DNA of 33,789 nucleotides, from the NCBI GenBank assembly GCA_902465465.1, contig CABQNF010000002.1:1-33789 (forward strand). The letters are read 5' to 3'. The stretch is from an uncultured Collinsella sp. GTDB lineage: Bacteria; Actinomycetota; Coriobacteriia; Coriobacteriales; Coriobacteriaceae. This document shows positions 15,551 through 22,993 of the stretch, one piece after another (positions within the stretch are counted from its first letter, which is position 1; every line of letters begins with the position of its first letter). The position numbers and the translations under genes are program-made. The notes beneath the pieces are model-generated. The model was given only the letters and a program-made list of their open reading frames with translations. It was not told the DNA's origin and ran no database searches.

Positions 15551-17308
15551 ATGGACGCCATCGTAAAGATGCTCGAAAAGCATCAGCCGTTCTTTGAGAA
15601 GATCTCGAGGAACATATACCTCCAGGCCATCAAGGACGGATTCCTTGGGTGCATGCCCATTGTCCTCACCTCTTCGATCTTTCTGCTCATTGCCACCCTT
15701 CCCGGCGTAGTCGGCGTCACGCTGCCCCAGCCGCTCATCGACTGGTGCAACAAGCTCTACAACTTCACCATGGGCGTCATGGGCATCATGGTTGCCGGCA
15801 CCACTGCCAAGAACTTCACGGCATCCATGAACCGTCGTATGCCCGCCGGCAAAGTGCTCAACGACGGTTCCACCATGGTGGCCGCCCAGTGCAGCATGCT
15901 GCTGCTCGCAGTCACGCAGTTCACCACCAAGTTCAACGGCTCCGAACTTTCGGTCTTCGATTGCACCAGCATGGGCACGCGCGGTCTGTTCTCGGCCTAT
16001 ATCGCCGCGTTCATTACCGTGTGGGTCTACAAATTCTGCGTCTCGCGCGATCTGACCATTAAGCTGCCCAAGGAGGTCCCGGGCGCCATCGCTCAGAACT
16101 TCCGCGACATCATCCCCTTTGGCGGCGCCGTCATCATCTGCGGCATCATCGATGTCGTCGTGCGCAACCTCATGGGCGTTCCGTTCTCCGAGCTGCTCAT
16201 CAAGCTGCTCTCCCCGCTCTTCACTGCGGCAGAGACCTACCCCGGACTCATCCTTATTCAGGCAGCCACCGCGTTCTTCTGGTTCATCGGCGTCCACGGC
16301 CCCTCGATCGTCCAGCCGGGCATCGACCCCATCCGTCTTGCCAACCAGGCCGAGAACCTGCAGGTTCTGCTGGCAGGTGGCCACCCCGCCCACTCCCTCA
16401 CCTTTAACATGTCGCTCGTGGGTGAGTTCGGCGGCACCGGCGCCACGTTCATCGTGCCGCTTCTGCTGATTCTCTTTATGAAGTCCAAGCAGCTCAAAGC
16501 CGTCGGCAAGGCCTCGATCGTTCCTGTTGCCTTCGCCGTCAACGAACCGCTGCTCTTTGGCGCGCCGATGATCCTTAACCCCTACATGCTCATCCCCTTT
16601 GTTGCCGCCGGCTGCGTCAACGTGAGTGTTGCCAAGTTCTTTATCGATAACGTGGGCATGAACGGCTTCTCCTTCGTGGTGCCTTGGGCTACCCCTGCCC
16701 CCATCGGCATCTTCATCACCACGAACTTCCAGCTTATTGCCCTGGTATTTGTCGCGATCATCATCTTGCTGGACGCCATCATCTACCTGCCGTTCTTGAA
16801 GGCATACGATAAGCTGCTCTGCGACCAGGAGGCCGAGCGCGCCGCCGAGCTGGGTCTTGAGTCCGATGGTGCTGCCGTCATCGCCCCCAACGCCTCTGCG
16901 CCCGTTGTCGAGCAGACTACCGCTGTCGCCGACAGCAAGCCTGTCGCCGATCAGCCCGAGCCCGCCGCCGAAGTATCCGCCAAGAAGGATGTCGATGGCC
17001 TGAAGGTCCTCGTCCTGTGCGCCGGCGCCGGCACCTCTGCCATGCTCGCCAACGCCATCAAGGAAGGTGCCGCACAGACCGGAGAGAACATCGCTTCCTC
17101 CGCAGGCGCCTATGGCCAGCACACTGCCATCATGGATCAGTACGACGTCATCGTGCTTGCCCCGCAGGTCCGTAGCTACTACAACGACATGAAGGCCGAC
17201 ACCGATCGCCTGGGCATTAAGCTGCTCGCTCCCCGCGGTAAGGAATATATCGACCTCACCCGCGACCCCGCTGGCGCCATCAAGTGGCTCCGCGAGAACC
17301 TCGACTAG
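15551..17308 (+). CDS. PTS lactose/cellobiose-family EIIBC (module 3)
   Basis: The 585-residue protein has an N-terminal EIIC domain (about 1-420), a linker rich in Ala/Val/Glu and a C-terminal EIIB with Cys490 in KVLVLCAGAGTSAMLANAI. GVHGPSIVQPGIDP and FAVNEPLLFGAPMILNP mark the substrate-binding EIIC core. The start is supported by AAAGGAG five bases upstream. It is followed by a hairpin and lacG3. It groups with EIIBC2 and EIIBC4 by eye (shared ARNxYLQAIKDGFL-like N-terminus and KLPKEVPGAIAQNFRDI), leaving lacE as the outlier. The specific galactoside carried is unknown. Confidence 0.9.
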   Translation: MDAIVKMLEKHQPFFEKISRNIYLQAIKDGFLGCMPIVLTSSIFLLIATLPGVVGVTLPQPLIDWCNKLYNFTMGVMGIMVAGTTAKNFTASMNRRMPAGKVLNDGSTMVAAQCSMLLLAVTQFTTKFNGSELSVFDCTSMGTRGLFSAYIAAFITVWVYKFCVSRDLTIKLPKEVPGAIAQNFRDIIPFGGAVIICGIIDVVVRNLMGVPFSELLIKLLSPLFTAAETYPGLILIQAATAFFWFIGVHGPSIVQPGIDPIRLANQAENLQVLLAGGHPAHSLTFNMSLVGEFGGTGATFIVPLLLILFMKSKQLKAVGKASIVPVAFAVNEPLLFGAPMILNPYMLIPFVAAGCVNVSVAKFFIDNVGMNGFSFVVPWATPAPIGIFITTNFQLIALVFVAIIILLDAIIYLPFLKAYDKLLCDQEAERAAELGLESDGAAVIAPNASAPVVEQTTAVADSKPVADQPEPAAEVSAKKDVDGLKVLVLCAGAGTSAMLANAIKEGAAQTGENIASSAGAYGQHTAIMDQYDVIVLAPQVRSYYNDMKADTDRLGIKLLAPRGKEYIDLTRDPAGAIKWLRENLD

Positions 17309-17323
17309 TTTCCTCCCTCTGTT

Positions 17324-17350
17324 GGTGCCCGAATCCTCAGTTCGGGCACC
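17324..17350. other. Intercistronic hairpin EIIBC3-lacG3
   Basis: GGTGCCCGAA (17324-17333) and TTCGGGCACC (17341-17350) form a perfect 10-bp stem with a 7-nt loop in the 76-bp gap, followed by TCTCCC, a weak tract at best. Confidence 0.65.
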
Positions 17351-17384
17351 TCTCCCTATCCGTATCCCACAGAAAGGATGACTC

Positions 17385-18806
17385 ATGACCAACCCCATGC
17401 AGTTCCCCGACGGCTTTGTGTTTGGCGGCGCCACCGCTGCTTACCAGGTTGAGGGCGAGACCCGTACGCACGGCAAGGGCAAAGTGCCCTGGGACGATTT
17501 CCTGGCAGCCCAGGGTCGCTTCTCCCCCGATCCCGCAAGCGATTTCTACAACAAGTACCCAGTCGATATCGACCTGTGCCAGCGCTTCGGCATCAACGGT
17601 ATTCGCGTCTCCATCGCTTGGAGCCGTATCTTCCCCAGTGGCACCGGCGAGATTAACCCCGAGGGCGTCGCTTTCTATCACGAGCTTTTCGCCACCTGCA
17701 ACAAAGCTGGCGTTATCCCCTATGTCACACTCGATCACTTTGATACGCCCGAGGCCTTCTACCAGGACGGCGGCGAGGGCTTCCTGACGCGCACGACGAT
17801 CGACGCCTTTGTCGAGTACGCCAAGTTCTGCTTTGCCGAGTTCACCGAGGTCAAGCACTGGTTCACCTTTAACGAGATTCCCGCGACCGCCGAGGGCAGC
17901 TTTATCGTCGGCAACTGGCCGCACGGCGAGAAGTACCGCCTGGACAAGGCCTTCCAGCTCATGCACAACATGATGGTAGCCCACGCCAAGGCCGTCGTCG
18001 CCTTCCATGAGGGCGGCTTTGAGGGCGAGATCGGCATTGTCCAGAATCTGGAGCCCAAGTATCCCCTCGACCCCAACAGCGCTGCCGACTGCGAGGCAGC
18101 TCGCATGGCCGACGTCATCAACAACCGCTGGGTACTCGACGCCACCTTCCGCGGCCACTATGCAGCCGACACCATGGAGGCTGCGACCAAGCTGGCCCAT
18201 ATCGCCGGCGGCGAGCTCGACGTCCGCGACGAGGACATCGCCGCGTTGACCGCCGCGCTGCCCTACAACGATTGCCTTGGCGTCAACACGTACAAGTGTC
18301 AGTTCCTGCGTGCCTCCGAGGGCGAAAACGACATCAACCACAATGGCACCGGCGACAAGGGATCCTCGCGCTGGTTCCTCAAGGGCGTGGGCGAGTCATG
18401 CGTGCGCGAAGGCGTACCCACCACCGATTGGGACTGGATCATCTATCCCGAGGGCCTGTACGACCTGCTGCTGCGCATTAAGAACGATTACCCCAACTAC
18501 AAGAAGATTTACATCACCGAGAACGGCATGGGCTATAAGGACGACTTTGAGGACGGCTTCATCGATGACGCCCCTCGCATCGACTACATGCGTCAGCATC
18601 TCGCATGGATCCTCAAGGCAATCGACGGCGGCGTGAACGTCGACGGCTACTTTGTGTGGTCGCTGCAGGACCAGTTCTCCTGGACCAACGGCTACAACAA
18701 GCGCTATGGCCTGTTCTACATCGACTTTGAGACCCAGAAGCGCTATCCCAAGGCGAGCGCGTACTGGTACAAGAACGTCGCGGAGACCGGCCTGCTTATG
18801 GCCTAG
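17385..18806 (+). CDS. 6-phospho-beta-galactosidase, GH1 (module 3)
   Basis: The 473-residue GH1 protein has acid/base Glu164 (WFTFNEI) and nucleophile Glu379 (YITENGMG). VWSLQDQFSWTNGYNKRYG carries Ser432, Trp433, Lys439 and Tyr441, the LacG-type phosphate-binding and galactoside-selective set. It is close to the module-1 LacG (shared FGGATAAYQVEGETRTHGKG) and probably a recent paralogue. One local difference is TLDHFDTP instead of TLHHFDTP; the conserved catalytic-site His is retained. AAAGGATG precedes the ATG. It is co-transcribed with EIIBC3 and ends at a strong terminator. Confidence 0.9.
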   Translation: MTNPMQFPDGFVFGGATAAYQVEGETRTHGKGKVPWDDFLAAQGRFSPDPASDFYNKYPVDIDLCQRFGINGIRVSIAWSRIFPSGTGEINPEGVAFYHELFATCNKAGVIPYVTLDHFDTPEAFYQDGGEGFLTRTTIDAFVEYAKFCFAEFTEVKHWFTFNEIPATAEGSFIVGNWPHGEKYRLDKAFQLMHNMMVAHAKAVVAFHEGGFEGEIGIVQNLEPKYPLDPNSAADCEAARMADVINNRWVLDATFRGHYAADTMEAATKLAHIAGGELDVRDEDIAALTAALPYNDCLGVNTYKCQFLRASEGENDINHNGTGDKGSSRWFLKGVGESCVREGVPTTDWDWIIYPEGLYDLLLRIKNDYPNYKKIYITENGMGYKDDFEDGFIDDAPRIDYMRQHLAWILKAIDGGVNVDGYFVWSLQDQFSWTNGYNKRYGLFYIDFETQKRYPKASAYWYKNVAETGLLMA

Positions 18807-18828
18807 TTTCCGCCGCATACCCCCTGTC

Positions 18829-18871
18829 GGCCGCATGCGAATCCCTCCACGGGTTCGCATGCGGCCTTTTT
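18829..18871 (+). terminator. Intrinsic terminator of module 3
   Basis: GGCCGCATGCGAA (18829-18841) and TTCGCATGCGGCC (18854-18866) form a perfect 13-bp stem, followed by TTTTTG. Confidence 0.92.
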
Positions 18872-18900
18872 GTTTTTGGTGGGCCCGAGCGGATCATTCG

Positions 18901-19031
18901 TCTCGATCTGTAACATCTAACTGGGATTTTCGGTCTTAAATGTTACAGATCGAGACAAACAGGAGTCCGGTCAAAATCTCAATCTGTAACACGTAGCCCA
19001 CTTTCGACCGTCTACCTGTTACAGATCAAGA
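18901..19031. repeat. 55-bp palindrome cluster 3 (two units)
   Basis: The units are 18901-18955 (A-variant loop with GGGATTTTCGGTC) and 18977-19031 (type-B loop with CCCACTTTCGACCG). Start-to-start spacing is 76 bp and the loops are again 25 nt. The cluster lies between the module-3 terminator and the Fic promoter. Confidence 0.85.
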
Positions 19032-19086
19032 CAATAAGATAGTCAAATCCGAACTTTCCAAGCAGTTATGAAGCATGGTTTCTAGT

Positions 19087-19161
19087 TTTCGGTATCACGA
19101 ACATACTTTCGGTATCATTTAATGGTATTATGATATCGAAAGTATGTTCGTGATACCGAAA
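19087..19161 (+). promoter_or_regulatory. Long inverted repeat covering the fic promoter and ribosome-binding site
   Basis: Arms of 31 bp (19087-19117 and 19131-19161) match except for one base and flank a 13-nt A+T-rich loop. Each arm contains the 11-mer TTTCGGTATCA twice with a 20-bp period, giving four half-sites (one with an A for G). A -10-like TATGAT (19129-19134) lies at the loop edge. The right arm ends in the Shine-Dalgarno (AAAGGAG) of the fic gene. It can act as an operator on DNA and as a translation-blocking hairpin in mRNA. Confidence 0.8.
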
Positions 19162-19169
19162 GGAGCCGC

Positions 19170-20402
19170 ATGCGCCAGTTCGATTACACCACAGTCCCAG
19201 CGGAACTCGAAGCAACTCCAATCACCAACCTCCTCCTCTCGATACGCGAGCATAAAGGCCGACAGCTTGCTCTGAGTCAAGTCAAACCCGAACTTCTATC
19301 GTCACTTATGGAGGAAGCTAAGATCCAAAGCACCCAATCCTCCAACGGACTTGAAGGAATTGTTACCACCCAAAAAAGACTCAAAGCAATCATGGCGTAT
19401 TCCGCCAAGCCAAGCTCCCGCGCAGAGGAAGAAATCGCTGGATACCGAGATGCGCTGTCGCTTATTCACGAGCAGCACGATTTCATTCCCGTAACGCCAT
19501 CGGTCATTTTGCAGTTGCATCGTGACCTCATGGTACACACAGCAATCTCGTATGGGGGCCATTGGAAAGATAGCGATAACGAAATCATCTCCATCGACGA
19601 TCAAGGCAATCGATTTGTGCGCTTTAGGCCGCCTTCGGCCCTAGCAACCCCCGGACTTATCGAAGAAGCCTGTCGGTCCCTCAACGACGCCTTATCTCGT
19701 CAAGTTTGCGACCCCCTCCTTATATCATTCCGCTTCATCTTCGATTTTGTCAGCATTCATCCCTTCAACGATGGCAATGGCAGGATGAGCCGGCTCCTTA
19801 CAACGCTGCTACTCGAAAAGACTGGATACGACGTTGCGCGTTACATCAGCATCGAACGACTTATTGAAGACAACAAGGCGCTCTACTACAACGCCCTCGC
19901 TGCAAGCTCCATTGGATGGAATGAAAATCAAAACACCGAAGCACCCTTTATCCGTTTCATGCTCGGAACAACCCTGGCCGCCTACCGACAGCTCGAGCAG
20001 CGTACCCTAATTGAATCAAGCACTCGTCCCATGTCGAAGCAAGCGCGCATCGCCGTTCTATTTCAACAGAGACCCGGCGTCATTAAGAAATCCGACATCC
20101 GATCCAACTGCCCCGATATCAGCGAGGTTACCGTTAAACGAACCCTCGGTCAGCTTGTTAGTTGCAGCGCAATCGAAAAAACAGGAGCGGGTCGTTCGAC
20201 GGGCTACATACTCAAAGACGTCCATGCTCTAGAACTATTCTTGCAATCCACAATACCCGATAGCGAGGCCGCAATAACAAAAGAGGCTCCAAAGGATAAG
20301 CTCCTTGAACGTGTAAACCACGCCGAGGATGAAAGCAGAGAGGGGCTCTATGAAGACTACGATTCATTCTCAAGGGACATAAAGACGAAATACGGAGTCT
20401 AG
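19170..20402 (+). CDS. Fic-family protein with self-inhibitory motif and C-terminal winged helix
   Basis: The 410-residue protein has an N-terminal Fic-associated region (about 1-110), the Fic core with HPFNDGNGRMSR (197-208; catalytic His197) and a C-terminal DNA-binding-like domain (about 285-350, PDISEVTVKRTLGQLV). Fic enzymes usually transfer AMP from ATP to a target hydroxyl. SNGLEG (58-63) matches the class II inhibitory signature (S/T)xxxE(G/N), with Glu62 expected to block productive ATP binding. The target is unknown. The winged helix plus the large inverted repeat at the promoter suggest autoregulation. The gene is A+T-richer than the flanking PTS modules, hinting at separate acquisition. 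No antitoxin gene is adjacent. No terminator is visible after it. Confidence 0.9.
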   Translation: MRQFDYTTVPAELEATPITNLLLSIREHKGRQLALSQVKPELLSSLMEEAKIQSTQSSNGLEGIVTTQKRLKAIMAYSAKPSSRAEEEIAGYRDALSLIHEQHDFIPVTPSVILQLHRDLMVHTAISYGGHWKDSDNEIISIDDQGNRFVRFRPPSALATPGLIEEACRSLNDALSRQVCDPLLISFRFIFDFVSIHPFNDGNGRMSRLLTTLLLEKTGYDVARYISIERLIEDNKALYYNALAASSIGWNENQNTEAPFIRFMLGTTLAAYRQLEQRTLIESSTRPMSKQARIAVLFQQRPGVIKKSDIRSNCPDISEVTVKRTLGQLVSCSAIEKTGAGRSTGYILKDVHALELFLQSTIPDSEAAITKEAPKDKLLERVNHAEDESREGLYEDYDSFSRDIKTKYGV

Positions 20403-20454
20403 TCATATCCCAGAATAGCCTCATCCTTGTTGCTCAAAGTTATTTGCGCGTCAT

Positions 20455-20782
20455 TGTAAAGCGGTACCCCTGCGCCGGCAGGGGGGGCAGAAGTATCGCC
20501 TGCCGATCCTGCTGGAGTCGGCAATCAGATAGCGCGCATCGGCCTTGCTAAAGGCGAGTTGCTGGATACGGCCCTCGTCCATGTTGGACGTAGATATGTC
20601 ACCGTCCAAGATGCCGTTGGCACCGATAAACGCCGCGTCGATGCCCAGCGCACGCAGGGCATCCTCGGCCGTTGGCCCCACAAAAGCGGCAGTGCGGCGA
20701 CGGTACATACCGCCCACGAGGCACAGGTCGCAGCCCTCGCGCGCCTCGAGCAGGTTAAAGACCGAAAGCGAATTGGTCACAT
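20455..20782 (-). pseudogene. lacR (DeoR-family repressor) fragment
   Basis: This segment is a diverged partial copy of the intact lacR at 24979-25743. Most of it can be read as a frame starting TNSLSVFNLLEAREGCDLCL and running to YLIADSSRIG, corresponding to about residues 124-218 of the 254-residue repressor. The N-terminal helix-turn-helix is absent, and the 3' end is scrambled by a small deletion and frameshift (RRYFCPPCRRRGT). The 15-mer TTATTTGCGCGTCAT occurs both just 3' of this fragment (20440-20454) and 3' of the intact gene (24878-24892), so the duplication extended past the stop codon. It should not produce a functional regulator. Confidence 0.85.
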
Positions 20783-20872
20783 AGATGGAAGGCAGCTTGT
20801 CGGTGACTCGGAGAGCGCCAATGCGACCTCACGACGGTTGCGCTCATTGTCTCAATTAGATACTCAACGAAA

Positions 20873-20907
20873 TACGGCCCCGCAGCTCAATAAGCTGCGG
20901 GGCCGTA
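20873..20907 (-). terminator. Intrinsic terminator of the fourth EIIBC gene
   Basis: Perfect 15-bp arms (20873-20887 and 20893-20907, TACGGCCCCGCAGCT type) flank a 5-nt loop. On the minus strand the stem is followed by TTTCGTT, 36 bp past the stop. Confidence 0.85.
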
Positions 20908-20942
20908 CTATACACCGACGAATCAACGACGGAGTGCATCCA

Positions 20943-22637
20943 CTATTTGGCCAGCTCCTGAACGATCCAGTCAATTGCACCTTCGGGATCGTTGGTAAGG
21001 TCGATATACTCCTTGCCCCTTGTGGTGAGCAGTTTAATTCCAAGGCGATCGGTATCGGCCTTCATAGCGTCATAGTACATGCGTGCCTGGGGCGCCAGAA
21101 CAATCACGTTGTACTGATCCATCGTCTCATAGTGGCTTCCGTACGCACCGGACTGAGAAACCAGATCGATACCCTTAGCAGCGGCACCTTCGCGAAGAGC
21201 ATTTGCCAAGAGAGTCGAAGTGCCGGCACCCTGGCAAAGCACAAGCACGCGGATCTGCTCCGCCTTGTCCTTTACCGCCTCGAGAGCTTTTGCGACATTT
21301 TCCTGTTCGGCAATAGCATCTGCATCCGAGTTTCCTGCAGTCTCCTTTGCAGACTCTTCCAAACAAAGCTGATGGTCATACGCCTTGCAGAACGGATAGT
21401 AAATCACAAAGTCAACGACCAACAGCACTGCCATCAATACGAGAGAACGCAGATCGAGACCCGTGGTGAGGAATGCACCGATTGGGCCGGGAAGCGCCCA
21501 CGGCATGGTATACATGGGGGCGTTCATTCCAATGACGTCAATGAAAAATTTACCGATAATGGCGTTGACCATAGGAGCCACTAGGAAGGGCACGAACATA
21601 TAGGGATTGAGAACAATCGGCATACCGAAGATAACGGGCTCGTTAACTCCAAAAATCACCGGGATAATCGATGCCTTGCCCATAGCTTTAAGCTGCTTGG
21701 AGCGCATAAACATGATCAGGATAATAGGAACGATGAACGTGCAGCCAGAACCGCCCAGACCGCCGATGAAGCTTGTAAAGTCCTGCGTGAGAGCAATTGA
21801 CGGGTGTCCACCTGCTTGGAAAACCTCAAGATTGGTAACGGTATTGCCGTAGAGCGCAGCATTGATCGGACTCATGACAACCGAAGCACCGTGGATACCC
21901 ATAAATTGGAAAAGCGCGACCGCGCCTTCGATAAGCGCCATGCCAGGATAGGTGTCGACCGCGGAGAACAGCGGCGAGATGAGAGCAGATACCAAATTGG
22001 CGAACGGCACAGCAAGCAGCTTGCGGCTCGCAAGATCGATAAAAGCGCACGCAAGGATCGAAAACCCAAATGCAAAGATATCGCGAAAACTCTGCGCAAT
22101 AGAGCCAGGGACCTCTTTGGGAAGCTTGATCGTCACATTATGGCTAATGCACACCTTATAGATATTAACGGTCAAGAATGCGGCTACGAACGCAGCGAGA
22201 AAACCCTTGGTTCCCATATAGCCGGTTTCAAAAACAGATGTATCTGCTCCGCCAATCGAGACAACATCGTTCGTCACCGATAGCAAGAGCATGCCGCACA
22301 TGGCACAAACCATGCACGAGGTGGGGTTGAGAGATTTACCCGAAGGCATGCGACGGTTCATCGACATGGCAAGTGAGCTCGCCGTGGTGCCGGCCACCAT
22401 AATGCCAAGAAGTCCCATGGTATATGCATAGATTTTATTGAAGAAATCCAGCACCTCAGACGGAAGCGTGATGCCTACATAGGCAGGGAGCGTCGAAAGA
22501 AGAAGGAACAGGCTCGAGAACAGCACAATTGGCATATTCGAGAGAAAGCCATCCTTAATCGCCACCAGATAAATGTTCCTCGAGATTTTGTCGAAGAGGG
22601 GCTGGTGTTTTTCAAGGAATTTGACGATAGCGTCCAT
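20943..22637 (-). CDS. PTS lactose/cellobiose-family EIIBC (fourth, unpaired)
   Basis: The 564-residue protein has EIIC (about 1-415), a short linker and EIIB with Cys468 in RVLVLCQGAGTSTLLANAL. EIIC motifs differ from the others: GIHGASVVMSPINAA replaces HGPSIV.P, and FGVNEPVIFGMPIVLNP is the NEP loop. The start is placed at the ATG at 22637 (AAAGGA seven bases upstream) rather than ten codons earlier. It is A+T-richer than the other EIIBC genes and has no hydrolase neighbour. It is divergent from a TIM-barrel-like gene and a GntR regulator, suggesting a different substrate or catabolic route. EIIA must be supplied in trans. Confidence 0.9.
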   Translation of the reverse strand: MDAIVKFLEKHQPLFDKISRNIYLVAIKDGFLSNMPIVLFSSLFLLLSTLPAYVGITLPSEVLDFFNKIYAYTMGLLGIMVAGTTASSLAMSMNRRMPSGKSLNPTSCMVCAMCGMLLLSVTNDVVSIGGADTSVFETGYMGTKGFLAAFVAAFLTVNIYKVCISHNVTIKLPKEVPGSIAQSFRDIFAFGFSILACAFIDLASRKLLAVPFANLVSALISPLFSAVDTYPGMALIEGAVALFQFMGIHGASVVMSPINAALYGNTVTNLEVFQAGGHPSIALTQDFTSFIGGLGGSGCTFIVPIILIMFMRSKQLKAMGKASIIPVIFGVNEPVIFGMPIVLNPYMFVPFLVAPMVNAIIGKFFIDVIGMNAPMYTMPWALPGPIGAFLTTGLDLRSLVLMAVLLVVDFVIYYPFCKAYDHQLCLEESAKETAGNSDADAIAEQENVAKALEAVKDKAEQIRVLVLCQGAGTSTLLANALREGAAAKGIDLVSQSGAYGSHYETMDQYNVIVLAPQARMYYDAMKADTDRLGIKLLTTRGKEYIDLTNDPEGAIDWIVQELAK

Positions 22638-22705
22638 AACACATCCTTTCATGATTCCCGGGCACACAACGATTTATCCGGACTCAACCGTCGTCGTCCC
22701 CGTTT

Positions 22706-22729
22706 GTATCCACTTATGTAAGTGAATAC
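22706..22729. promoter_or_regulatory. 24-bp palindrome between the fourth EIIBC gene and its promoter
   Basis: GTATCCACTTA, a 2-bp spacer (TG) and TAAGTGAATAC form an inverted repeat with 11-bp arms and one mismatch. It lies about 70 bp upstream of the EIIBC start and downstream of the -10 candidate, a repressor-like position. The GntR/UTRA protein encoded nearby is a candidate ligand. Confidence 0.55.
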
Positions 22730-22775
22730 GTTCTTGTGCGAAATGTAATATCATTTGCGCGATTTGTCATAACCA

Positions 22776-22804
22776 ATTCTTTTTCCGCTTTGTCGATATG
22801 TCAA
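22776..22804 (-). promoter_or_regulatory. Promoter candidate of the fourth EIIBC gene
   Basis: On the minus strand TTGACA (22804-22799) and AAGAAT (22781-22776) are separated by 17 bp. The -35 is a consensus match. A single ACCGTTCACC box (22832-22823) lies 18 bp upstream of it. Confidence 0.5.
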
Positions 22805-22822
22805 GAATTCAAATACTTATTC

Positions 22823-22907
22823 GGTGAACGGTAGTTGATTAATTTAAGGTTTTCCCAGCTAGGGCCTATTTTTTCCGAGCAGTACAATAAGTTTGCAACC
22901 GTTCACC
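22823..22907. promoter_or_regulatory. Two single ACCGTTCACC boxes in divergent orientation
   Basis: Perfect ACCGTTCACC boxes occur on the minus strand at 22832-22823, facing the EIIBC gene, and on the plus strand at 22898-22907, facing the 22994 gene. Neither has a recognisable partner 21 bp away, unlike the tandem boxes upstream of the lac modules. Confidence 0.5.
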
Positions 22908-22929
22908 GATTGGATATAACATATTGAAT

Positions 22930-22947
22930 ATATTGTTGTAACAATAT
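22930..22947. promoter_or_regulatory. 18-bp palindrome upstream of the TIM-barrel-like gene
   Basis: ATATTGTT (22930-22937), GT and AACAATAT (22940-22947) form a perfect 8-bp inverted repeat 46 bp before the start codon. The location fits a repressor operator; the adjacent GntR-family gene is the obvious candidate. Confidence 0.5.
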
Positions 22948-22993
22948 TAGAGACAATGTCACAAGCCTGTCGTTCTAGTCAAAGGAAGTAACA

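Noticed and set aside
5576..17434. Very long open frames antisense to the EIIBC and hydrolase genes (for example 5576-7210, 7448-8944, 11931-14000, 15461-17434 on minus)
   Set aside because: They are complements of well-supported genes in G+C-rich DNA, have low-complexity Gly/Asp/Val-rich translations and no family resemblance.
7466..18806. GH1 enzymes as 6-phospho-beta-glucosidases (BglA type)
   Set aside because: All three keep the LacG-type Trp next to the phosphate-binding Ser and the N-G-Y-N-K-R-Y pattern, which points to galactoside specificity.
19170..20402. Fic protein as part of a FicT/FicA-type toxin-antitoxin pair
   Set aside because: No small antitoxin gene is adjacent, and the inhibitory motif is within the protein itself.
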